Shown here: positions 58,301 to 64,000 of the stretch, piece after piece
Layout: the number at the start of each line of letters is the position of its first letter
How positions within the stretch are numbered: the first letter of the stretch is position 1
Source: Alphaproteobacteria bacterium
Lineage (GTDB): Bacteria; Pseudomonadota; Alphaproteobacteria; Oceanibaculales; Oceanibaculaceae
Length of the DNA: 64,000 bases
Direction of reading: 5' to 3'
NCBI GenBank assembly: GCA_018823745.1
Contig: JAHJHR010000012.1
Coordinates: 310,001-374,000 of the forward strand
Program-made: the position numbers and the translations under genes
The notes under the pieces: generated by a model
Seen by the model: only the letters and a program-made list of their open reading frames with translations
Told to the model about the DNA's origin: nothing
Database searches by the model: none

Positions 58301-58485
58301 CCGGCGCGGAAAGCCGCCAGGCCATCGGCTGGGTGATCGTCGGCGGGATGACCCTGGGCACGCTGCTGACCCTGTTCATCGTGCCGACTGCCTATACCCT
58401 GCTGGCCCGCCCCTACCGCAAGCCGGAGGAGCTGGAGCCCAGTGGCACAGCGTCGGGCCACACAAGCCCCGCGCCCGCCGAGTAA
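55396..58485 (+). CDS. RND efflux permease, hydrophobe/amphiphile type
   Basis: 1029 residues, GTG start. TM1 VFATVMSLMILLIGLVSYDRLPVREYPNIDEPVVSV and the usual 12-TM/2-loop layout. The proton relay is canonical: TM4 GLVVDDAIVVLENVHRH contains the two Asp residues and TM10 LITKHGILIVEFANQLQERG the Lys. This makes a proton-driven drug/detergent pump with the preceding adaptor. Compare the padR-linked permease, which has lost the second Asp and the Lys. Confidence 0.94.
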   Translation: MNLWEICVRRPVFATVMSLMILLIGLVSYDRLPVREYPNIDEPVVSVRTDYLGASAEIIESQVTQILESSISGIEGIETIISQSRQERSNITVRFRLSIDPDVAASDVRDRVSRVRGRLPDEIDEPVISKVEADASPILFIGFSAPGRTQMELTDYAERFFVDRLQTLPGLAEVRIYGERRFSMRIWIDRAKLAGYDLTVQDVENALRQQNVEIPSGRIESLDREFTVLSRTNLITPQQFENIVLKEANGFQVKLRDIGRAELGPTDFRRVSRYNGTNSLTLGIIKQATANPLEVSQAVQDALPGILADLPDDMHAELAYDTSVFIERSITNVFHTIIEAVLLVILVIFFFLRSLRATVIPLVTIPVSLIGAFILMFAMGFSVNTLTLLAMVLAIGLVVDDAIVVLENVHRHLEEGKTPFQASIIGTQEIAFAVIAMTLTLAAVYAPVAFSEGRTGRLFIEFALALAGAVLVSGFVALTLTPMMCSKLLKGHESHGRVYNFLESVFNGMANGYRRSLIASLNIRFVIVLVGLAVAGCSYLLFTNIKSELSPTEDRGTINVFSSAPEGSTLEFTDHYAQQFEKMLLETPEVDGAIVITGFPDVTQSASFTRLKSWEDRDRKQQTIVEELQKKLARIAGVRAFAINRPAFGQSPRERPIQFVLQTTASYQDLEKALGQMMEEARKFPGFVNLDDDLKLNKPQLDIDVDREKAADLGIPIATIGRTLETLLGGRQVTRFNMNGEQYDVLVQVEDADRRTPGDLSDIYVRSASGQMVQFSNLATVQEVVAPRELNRFNQLRSATITANIAPGYALGDGLAFLEEAAGRILPVNVQTDLNGQSREFKQSGQALYVIFLLALAFIYLVLAAQFESFIDPFIIILSVPLSITGALAALYFTGNTMNIYSQIGLITLVGLITKHGILIVEFANQLQERGMKLREAVIESAVLRLRPILMTTGAMVLGALPLAMASGAGAESRQAIGWVIVGGMTLGTLLTLFIVPTAYTLLARPYRKPEELEPSGTASGHTSPAPAE

Positions 58486-58488
58486 GCT

Positions 58489-60330
58489 TTAAGCGGACCG
58501 CAGCACCGCCAGGAAGGCCTCGCCATAGCGTTCCAGCTTGGCCTGGCCGACCCCCGGCAGGGCCAGCATCGCCGCCAGCGTCGCCGGGCGTTCGACCGCC
58601 AGGGCGCGCAGCGTGACATCCTGGAACACGACATAGGGCGGCACGCCCTGTTCCTTGGCCAGACGGCTGCGTTCCGCCCGCAACGCATCGAACAGGGTGG
58701 CGGCCTGCTCCGGCAGATCGGCAGCAGCACTGCGGGCCAGTGACCGGCGTACCTCCGCCGCCTTCTGCGGCCGGTCCTTGCGCAGGATCACCTTGCGCTC
58801 GTGCCGGAAGACGGCGCGGGATTCCTCGCTCAGCTTCAGCGCGCCATGGGCAGCGTGATCGACCAGGATCAGCCCGGCCGCCGCCAATTGCCGGATCACC
58901 GACTGCCAGCCCTTGGCGTCGATATCCTTGCCGGCAGCGAAGACCGGCTGCTGGTCATGGGCGAAGCGGGTGACCTTCTCCGTCACCTTGCCGGTCAGCA
59001 CGTCGATCACATGACCGGCCCCGAACATCTGCCCGGTACGGTAGATCGCCGCCATCGCCTTGATCGCCGCTTCCGAGCCATCCCAGGTATCGACCGGCGA
59101 CAGGCAGGAATCGCAGTTGCCGCAACGCTCGGGATAGGTCTCGCCGAAATGCGCCAGAATCGCCTTGCGCCGGCATTCGGCGGTCTCGCAGATACCGAGC
59201 AGCGCGTTCAGCTTGCCGCGCTCGACCCGCTTCACCTCCTCCGGTGCCGCGCCTTCGTCGATCATCCGGCGGCGCTGCACGACATCGGCCATGCCATAGC
59301 TCATCCAGGCATCGGCCGGTAGCCCGTCGCGCCCGGCGCGGCCGGTTTCCTGGTAATAGGCCTCGACCGAGGCCGGCAAATCCATATGCGCGACATAGCG
59401 CACATCCGGCTTGTCGATGCCCATGCCGAAGGCGACGGTGGCGACCAGGCATAGATCTTCTTCCTTCAGGAAGGCATCCTGGTTGGCGCTGCGTATACCG
59501 GCATCCAGACCGGCATGATAGGGCAGTGCCCGGATGCCCTGGCCGGACAGCCAGGTCGCCGTGTCCTCCACCTTGGCCCGCGACAGGCAGTAGACGATGC
59601 CGCTGTTGCCCTTGTGCTTCGACAGGAAGGACAGAAGCTGCCGGCGCGGGCTTTCGCGCTCGACGATGGCATAGGCGATGTTCGGCCGGTCGAAGCTGGT
59701 GATGAAGACCCGCGCGGTGCGCAGCCGCAGCCGGTCGATCAGATCCTCGCGCGTCGCCGGATCGGCGGTCGCCGTCAGCGCAATGCGCGGCACGCCCGGA
59801 TGCAGTTCGGCCAGCATGGCGAGATCGCGGTATTCAGGGCGGAAATCATGGCCCCACTGGCTGACGCAATGTGCCTCATCAATGGCGAACAACGAGATGT
59901 CGATATCCGCGATCATCTGCTGGAAGCCGGATTGCACCAGCCTTTCAGGCGCGACATACAGCAGATCCAGCTCGCCACACGCCAGCGCCCGGCGCACCGC
60001 GCCGGCCTCGTCCGGCGACAGCGAGGAATTCAGCGCCGCCGCCCGCACCCCGGCCTGGCGCAGCGCCTCCACCTGGTCGCGCATCAGGGCGATCAACGGT
60101 GAGACAACAATGCCGACACCGGGCCGGCACAAGGCGGGAATCTGGAAGCACAGCGATTTGCCGGCGCCGGTGGGAAACAGCACCACCGCATCGCCGCCCT
60201 GTGTGACATGGCGCACGACATCTTCCTGCAGCCCCTTGAAGCTGCCATGCCCGAAGACATCGCGCAGCACGACAGCCGGATCTTTCGAATCCGGGCGCAA
60301 AGAAGGAAGGATGGTGGATGGGTCAGTCAT
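58489..60330 (-). CDS. recQ: ATP-dependent DNA helicase RecQ
   Basis: 613 residues. Motifs: [16 protein letters not shown] (Walker A), [31 protein letters not shown] (DEAH-type and aromatic loop), [39 protein letters not shown]; a zinc-binding cluster around CETAECRRK and CGNCDSC; winged helix; and a C-terminal HRDC domain ([29 protein letters not shown]). Repairs and restarts replication forks. Convergent with the RND operon, 3 bp apart. Confidence 0.96.
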   Translation of the reverse strand: MTDPSTILPSLRPDSKDPAVVLRDVFGHGSFKGLQEDVVRHVTQGGDAVVLFPTGAGKSLCFQIPALCRPGVGIVVSPLIALMRDQVEALRQAGVRAAALNSSLSPDEAGAVRRALACGELDLLYVAPERLVQSGFQQMIADIDISLFAIDEAHCVSQWGHDFRPEYRDLAMLAELHPGVPRIALTATADPATREDLIDRLRLRTARVFITSFDRPNIAYAIVERESPRRQLLSFLSKHKGNSGIVYCLSRAKVEDTATWLSGQGIRALPYHAGLDAGIRSANQDAFLKEEDLCLVATVAFGMGIDKPDVRYVAHMDLPASVEAYYQETGRAGRDGLPADAWMSYGMADVVQRRRMIDEGAAPEEVKRVERGKLNALLGICETAECRRKAILAHFGETYPERCGNCDSCLSPVDTWDGSEAAIKAMAAIYRTGQMFGAGHVIDVLTGKVTEKVTRFAHDQQPVFAAGKDIDAKGWQSVIRQLAAAGLILVDHAAHGALKLSEESRAVFRHERKVILRKDRPQKAAEVRRSLARSAAADLPEQAATLFDALRAERSRLAKEQGVPPYVVFQDVTLRALAVERPATLAAMLALPGVGQAKLERYGEAFLAVLRSA

Positions 60331-60412
60331 CGACAGGATATGCTCCGGGTGAGGAGCGAACCATCCTCTGCCCGCAGGCCGTCTGCAACCCTGTCGTAAG
60401 ATAGAGAGAGAA

Positions 60413-60489
60413 TGGTGCGCCCGAAGAGATTCGAACTCCTAGCCTTCTGATCCGTAGTCAGATGCTCTATCCAATTGAGCTACGGGCGC
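60413..60489 (-). tRNA. tRNA-Arg (anticodon ACG)
   Basis: 77 nt on the minus strand including an encoded CCA end. Acceptor stem GCGCCCG/CGGGCGC, D arm GCTC..GAGC, anticodon stem TCTGA/TCAGA with loop CTACGGA giving anticodon ACG, T arm AGGAG-TTCGAAT-CTCTT, then discriminator A and CCA. Anticodon A34 is presumably edited to inosine, as in other bacterial tRNA-Arg(ACG). Confidence 0.97.
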
Positions 60490-60750
60490 ATTATCGCGGT
60501 TTTCGGCCCTGCGAGACAGTGTTTCGCCACGCCGATTGCGATGAGGCGCGCACACTACTCAAAGGGCTGGGCAAACGCAATAGTCATCGCCGGATTTTTT
60601 GCCGTGAAACGGAATGCCCCGGATAACAGGCCGGTGGAAGACTAGTATTGTTGTTTTTACCCTCCATAACCTGCTCTATTGGTCATCAATCAGGCGGTTT
60701 GCCTAAATCAGCTTGTGACGCTGGCAGGCTTTGGGTAGTATCGTCGCAAA
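60490..60750. other. AT-richer intergenic region after tRNA-Arg
   Basis: About 260 bases without a visible gene, more AT-rich than surroundings. Only the promoter-like pair at 60713-60741 stands out. A GATAAT directly abuts the tRNA 5' end and leaves no room for a promoter of the tRNA. Confidence 0.5.
60713..60741 (+). promoter_or_regulatory. Candidate sigma-70 promoter of the small ORF/lipoprotein unit
   Basis: TTGTGA (60713-60718) and TAGTAT (60736-60741) are spaced by 17 bp. Transcription would start about 60748, only a few nt from the ATG at 60751, which would make the message nearly leaderless. Confidence 0.4.
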
Positions 60751-60879
60751 ATGAAGCGGTTAGCTGGTTTTACTGATGAAATTCGATTAAATCGATTTCT
60801 GAAGTGGGGCGGGGATAATAAAACGGATTGGCTAACCGTATTGGGGCACCTGAAACTAACAAGTGGCAGTCTGGAATGA
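60751..60879 (+). CDS. Candidate 42-residue leader ORF coupled to the lipoprotein gene
   Basis: ATG at 60751 to a TGA overlapping the lipoprotein ATG (ATGA at 60876-60879), 42 codons, too short for routine gene calls. The peptide begins MKRLAGFTDEIRLNRFLKWGG and contains WGGDNKTDWL, with basic and hydrophobic residues but no clear signal sequence. Support: 4-bp stop/start overlap, a promoter-like sequence placing the transcript start just upstream, and a weak ribosome site for the lipoprotein itself. Could equally be untranslated leader. Confidence 0.35.
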   Translation: MKRLAGFTDEIRLNRFLKWGGDNKTDWLTVLGHLKLTSGSLE

Positions 60880-62048
60880 CGAAGTCCCGAAACTGGACCG
60901 GTCTGTTGGGGGCAGCGCTGCTACTCTCTGGATGTTCGCTTGCGTCGGATTCGCTTTGGCCGACGCTCGCTGGCGAAGATCCCGTGAGCGCCTCTCCGGG
61001 CCAGCAGATCGCGATCGAGCCTTCTCTTGCGGAACGCGGCGCTACGCCGCCGGCGCTGGGGAGCACCAACTTTCAAGTGCAACCGCCGACGCCCGGTCAG
61101 CCGACAGGCACGTTTGTCGGCCAGAAGGTGCAGGAGTTGCGCGAGGATTTGCGCCGTCTGCAGGGCTCCATCGCCCAGCATAACGACACGCTGCAGCAGA
61201 TCCGCAACGTCACCGTCCAGAACGCCGCCGGCTATCACGGCACGGTCGCCGCGATCAATGCGCGCCTGCAGGTCGGCACCACACCGGGCAATCCCATTCT
61301 GGTGAACCAGTGGGACCAGGCACAGCGCCAGCTGGAGACCCTGGGTACCGACATTGCCAAGATGAACGAGCTGGCGAACCGGGTTGCCGCCGACAGCAAC
61401 CTGTCTGCCTATATGCTGCAATCGACCCGCGCCGCCTATGGCCTGTCGGGCGCGGTTGAGGAAGATCACCGCCAGCTGAACATTCTGGAAGACGACGTCA
61501 ACCGGACCGTGGTGCTGATCGACCGCCTGCTGAACGAGATGAGCGACGATGTCCGTCGCCAGACCCTCTATGTCAGCAACGAACGCAACAACCTCCAGAC
61601 CCTGGCGCTGGCGATCAAGAACGGCCAGCTCTACGGTTCCAGCCTGGCCAACCGGGCCTTCATGCCGGCCACCATCGCGCAGGGCCAGTCCGGGGGCCAG
61701 TCCGGCTTCGGCCCGACGCCCCGGCCCAGCGCCGGCCCCGCCATGGGTGCCCGTCCGCTGGTCGTGATCCGTTTCGACCGCCCGAACGTCTCCTATGAGG
61801 AGGCGCTGTACAACGCCGTCAGCACCGCCCTGGAGCGCCGGCCCGATGCCAGCTTCGATCTGGTCGCGGTCAGCACCAATCGCGGCGGCGCTGCGCAGAC
61901 CTCGCTGAATTCCACCAATGCCCGGCGCAATGCGGAACGGGTGCTGCGCACCCTGACCGATATGGGCCTGCCGGCCGCGCGGGTGAATCTCTCCGCTGCC
62001 AGCAGCGGCGACTCGGCGGGCAATGAGGTCCATCTTTACGTTCGCTGA
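60876..62048 (+). CDS. Lipoprotein with coiled-coil and OmpA/SPOR-like C-terminal region
   Basis: 390 residues from the ATG at 60876; signal peptide with lipobox LLLSGC (Cys about residue 20). After a Pro/Ala-rich stretch, helices QELREDLRRLQGSIAQHNDTLQQIRNVT and further repeats to about 250 suggest a long coiled coil; after a Gly/Pro linker, residues about 290-390 have a beta-alpha pattern (PLVVIRFDRPNVSYEEALYNAV, NARRNAERVLRTLTDMGLPAARVNLSA) like peptidoglycan-binding OmpA or similar domains. Probably an outer-membrane or cell-envelope structural protein. Longer frame to 60828 lacks the lipoprotein start context. Confidence 0.85.
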   Translation: MTKSRNWTGLLGAALLLSGCSLASDSLWPTLAGEDPVSASPGQQIAIEPSLAERGATPPALGSTNFQVQPPTPGQPTGTFVGQKVQELREDLRRLQGSIAQHNDTLQQIRNVTVQNAAGYHGTVAAINARLQVGTTPGNPILVNQWDQAQRQLETLGTDIAKMNELANRVAADSNLSAYMLQSTRAAYGLSGAVEEDHRQLNILEDDVNRTVVLIDRLLNEMSDDVRRQTLYVSNERNNLQTLALAIKNGQLYGSSLANRAFMPATIAQGQSGGQSGFGPTPRPSAGPAMGARPLVVIRFDRPNVSYEEALYNAVSTALERRPDASFDLVAVSTNRGGAAQTSLNSTNARRNAERVLRTLTDMGLPAARVNLSAASSGDSAGNEVHLYVR

Positions 62049-62079
62049 TCGGCGCTGACCGGCACCGATATCGGAATGG

Positions 62080-62113
62080 AGCCGGCGCCCTTCGGGGCGC
62101 CGGCTTTCTTTTT
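62080..62113 (+). terminator. Rho-independent terminator after the lipoprotein gene
   Basis: AGCCGGCGCCC and GGGCGCCGGCT form a perfect 11-bp stem around TTCG, in the C(UUCG)G context, followed by TTCTTTTTG. It lies 31 nt after the lipoprotein stop. Confidence 0.9.
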
Positions 62114-62161
62114 GGGCCGGTCTTGTCTATAGCTGCCGGCTGACCTGCTGGAGGATACGCC

Positions 62162-62659
62162 GTGTCCAACGCCACCCCCGAAAAGGCCTTCCTGGTATCC
62201 TGGGAGGAGTTGCATCGCAACGCCAAGGCGCTGGCCTGGCGGCTGATGGATATCGGCCCCTGGACAGGCGTCGTCGCCATTGCCCGCGGCGGGCTGGTGC
62301 CGGCCGCCATCGTCGCGCGCGAACTGGAAATCCGGCTGGTCGATACGGTGTGCATCGCCAGCTATGACGACCACAAGGAACTCGGCAAACAAAGTAGCCT
62401 GACCATCCTGAAAGGCGTGGCCGGCGATGGCGCCGGGCTGCTGGTCATCGACGATCTGGTCGATACCGGTGTGACCGCACAGGCGGTGCGCGGCATGCTG
62501 CCCCGGGCGCATATCGCTACGGTCTACGCCAAACCGCGCGGCCGGCCGCTGGTCGATACCTTCATCACCGAGGTCAGCCAGGATACCTGGATCTATTTCC
62601 CCTGGGATCTGGAGGCCCAGCCGATACAGCCCATCGCGCTGGCCCGCAAACCACGCTAA
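62162..62659 (+). CDS. gpt: Xanthine-guanine phosphoribosyltransferase Gpt
   Basis: 165 residues from a GTG with GGAGG upstream. Gpt features: [54 protein letters not shown], the PRPP loop [14 protein letters not shown], and WIYFPWDLE at the C-terminus. It recycles xanthine and guanine to nucleotides. Followed by ggt after 76 bp. Confidence 0.95.
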   Translation: MSNATPEKAFLVSWEELHRNAKALAWRLMDIGPWTGVVAIARGGLVPAAIVARELEIRLVDTVCIASYDDHKELGKQSSLTILKGVAGDGAGLLVIDDLVDTGVTAQAVRGMLPRAHIATVYAKPRGRPLVDTFITEVSQDTWIYFPWDLEAQPIQPIALARKPR

Positions 62660-62685
62660 CCCTCGCGAGCACCCAAGCCTGTTCC

Positions 62686-62701
62686 CCCGGCCCGTGCCGG
62701 G
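62686..62701 (+). terminator. Short hairpin between gpt and ggt
   Basis: CCCGGC-CCGT-GCCGGG, a 6-bp stem without a T-tract, about 26 nt after the gpt stop. Weak terminator or neutral structure. Confidence 0.3.
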
Positions 62702-62735
62702 CGCTATTGTCAGCCGGCACCGGATTGGAGACACC

Positions 62736-64000
62736 ATGCGTCACCTGCTGACGATCTTCCTGGCCCTGCTTCTTCTCACCGCCGCCGCCCCTGCCGAGGC
62801 ATCCTCGCCGGCGCGGGCGCAGAAATTCATGATCGCCACCGCCAATCCGATGGCGACCGAGGCCGGCCTGAAAATACTGCGCGCCGGCGGCTCGGCGGTT
62901 GATGCCGCCATCGCCGCGCAGATGGTACTGGCTCTGGTGGAGCCGCAATCCTCCGGCATTGGCGGCGGGGCCTTCCTGGTGCATTTCAACCGCCAGCAGG
63001 GCGCCACCACCAGCTATGACGGCCGCGAGACCGCCCCCGCCGCAGCCACGCCCGACCGCTTCATGGGACCGGATGGCAAGCCGCTCTCGTATTTCGATGC
63101 CGTGGTCGGCGGCCGGTCGGTCGGCGTGCCCGGCACGTTGCGCGTTTTGGAACTGGCGCATCGGAATCATGGAGTCCTGCCCTGGGCGCGGCTGTTCGAA
63201 GATGCCATCCGGCTGGCCGAGGAGGGCTTTCCTGTCCCGCCGCGCATGGCCGATGCTCTGACGCGCGAGAAGCACCTGATCCAGGAGGCCGCCCGCGCTT
63301 ATTTCCACAAACCGGATGGCACGCTTTGGGCCGCCGGGGAGAGTCTGCGCAACCCGGCTCTGGCCGACACGCTGCGCCGGGTCGCCGAGGGCGGGCCGGA
63401 GGCCTTCTATACCGGTCCCATCGCCCAGGACATCGTCGATGCCATCACCCAGGCACCGCGCAATCCGGGCGACATGACACTGGCCGATCTGGCCGGCTAT
63501 GAGGCCAAGGAAAGGCCGGCCGTCTGTGGCCCCTATCGGCAGTTCGAGGTGTGCGGCATGGGGCCGCCCAGCAGTGGCGCGCTGACCATGCTGATGAGCC
63601 TCGCCATGCTGGAACGCTTCGATTTGCCCGGCCAGACGCCGCTCTCGGTCGATGCCGCCCACTGGATTCTGGAAGCCCAGCGTCTCGCCTATGCCGATCG
63701 CGGGCTGTATATGGCCGACAGCGATTTCGTCGATGTGCCGATGGAAGGGCTGCTGGATCGCGGCTATCTGGCCGGGCGGGCAGCGCTGATCGATCCCGCC
63801 CGCAGCACCGGCGCGGCGGCACAGCCCGGCGAGGTGCCACGCAAGCGGACGCAGGATTTTGCCCCGGATTCGGCGCTGGAACTGCCGGCGACCAGCCACC
63901 TCGCCATTGTCGATGGCGAAGGCAATGCCCTGTCCATGACCACCACCATCGAGGCGGTGTTCGGCTCACGCCTGATGGTGCGCGGCTTCCTGCTGAACAA
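62736..64000 (+). CDS. ggt: Gamma-glutamyltransferase, N-terminal part (cut by window edge)
   Basis: ATG at 62736 with GGAG upstream; 421 residues visible, the end lies outside. A signal peptide (about 1-22, ending AEA-S) gives export. Family blocks: MIATANPMATEAGLKILRAGGSAVDAAIAAQMVLALVEPQSSGIGGG (large subunit), YFDAVVGGRSVGVPG, and the autoprocessing site TSHLAIVDGEGNALSMTTTIE with the catalytic Thr. Cleaves gamma-glutamyl bonds, e.g. of glutathione, in the periplasm. Downstream of gpt, same strand. Confidence 0.93.
   Translation, partial: MRHLLTIFLALLLLTAAAPAEASSPARAQKFMIATANPMATEAGLKILRAGGSAVDAAIAAQMVLALVEPQSSGIGGGAFLVHFNRQQGATTSYDGRETAPAAATPDRFMGPDGKPLSYFDAVVGGRSVGVPGTLRVLELAHRNHGVLPWARLFEDAIRLAEEGFPVPPRMADALTREKHLIQEAARAYFHKPDGTLWAAGESLRNPALADTLRRVAEGGPEAFYTGPIAQDIVDAITQAPRNPGDMTLADLAGYEAKERPAVCGPYRQFEVCGMGPPSSGALTMLMSLAMLERFDLPGQTPLSVDAAHWILEAQRLAYADRGLYMADSDFVDVPMEGLLDRGYLAGRAALIDPARSTGAAAQPGEVPRKRTQDFAPDSALELPATSHLAIVDGEGNALSMTTTIEAVFGSRLMVRGFLLN

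Noticed and set aside
60490..60500. Promoter for tRNA-Arg from GATAAT next to its 5' end
   Set aside because: The hexamer abuts the first tRNA base, leaving no space to the transcription start, and no -35 element is seen at the right distance.
1..64000. CRISPR arrays, insertion sequences, prophage, integrase-tRNA junctions
   Set aside because: No periodic spaced repeats, transposase or phage gene seen; the tRNA-Arg gene has no integrase or duplicated 3' end nearby.

Overview
The window is about 64 kb of high-GC (roughly 60-65% by eye), densely packed, single-contig chromosomal DNA. Gene content (HAAT-type ABC importers, PadR- and TetR-controlled RND pumps, CHASE/CHASE3 and HisKA_2-type sensor kinases, a [2Fe-2S] class III cyclase, a YciI-EVE-Rieske cluster, a GldG/DUF4340 ABC operon) and codon style suggest an alphaproteobacterium, most likely a Rhodospirillales-type heterotroph; that placement is inference. 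I see no transposase, integrase, phage gene or CRISPR array. One tRNA gene (Arg, anticodon ACG) is present. Both window ends cut genes.

Layout. 0-10.1 kb: two branched-chain amino acid/amide-type ABC import systems, one running off the left edge on the minus strand (livG-livF-binding protein) and one on the plus strand in which two closely related binding-protein genes flank livHMGF; a chemoreceptor lies between them. 10.2-19.5 kb: a catabolic-looking block containing a PhyH-family dioxygenase, a phosphoribosyltransferase, a Rieske ferredoxin, a DUF1116 protein, a MarR regulator, a molybdenum hydroxylase of three ORFs (CoxL-, CoxM- and fused CoxS-CoxG-like) and a divergent COG3964-like amidohydrolase. 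19.7-27.1 kb: a signalling island with a CHASE hybrid kinase, a CHASE3 kinase/response regulator/REC-HisKA_2 operon, a kinase whose ATPase domain looks degenerate, and a lone receiver; msrA sits inside it. 27.3-31.5 kb: panBC, an unrecognised polytopic membrane protein and an SMP-30-like lactonase.

31.6-46.4 kb: a PadR-controlled RND pump with an unusual proton-relay signature, a HI0933-family flavoprotein, a PmtA-like methyltransferase, an MFS permease, YciI-EVE-Rieske, lysE-(BtuF-like)-paiB, and a redox trio (sulfite-oxidase-like Moco protein, glutathione peroxidase, and a membrane cyclase with a ferredoxin domain). 46.5-52.4 kb: an ABC-2/GldG/DUF4340 export-like operon followed by a FliL-like protein. 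52.3-64 kb: nhaA preceded by a structured leader that may be a cation riboswitch, a TetR-controlled canonical RND pump, recQ, tRNA-Arg, a lipoprotein apparently coupled to a 42-codon leader ORF, gpt and the start of ggt.

The most interesting candidates are the molybdenum-hydroxylase/amidohydrolase/DUF1116 block (possibly an undescribed nitrogen-compound catabolic pathway fed by the neighbouring ABC importers), the predicted redox-sensing cyclase, the near-concentric palindromes upstream of padR, and the nhaA leader. All functional statements rest on reading translated motifs; no database search was run.
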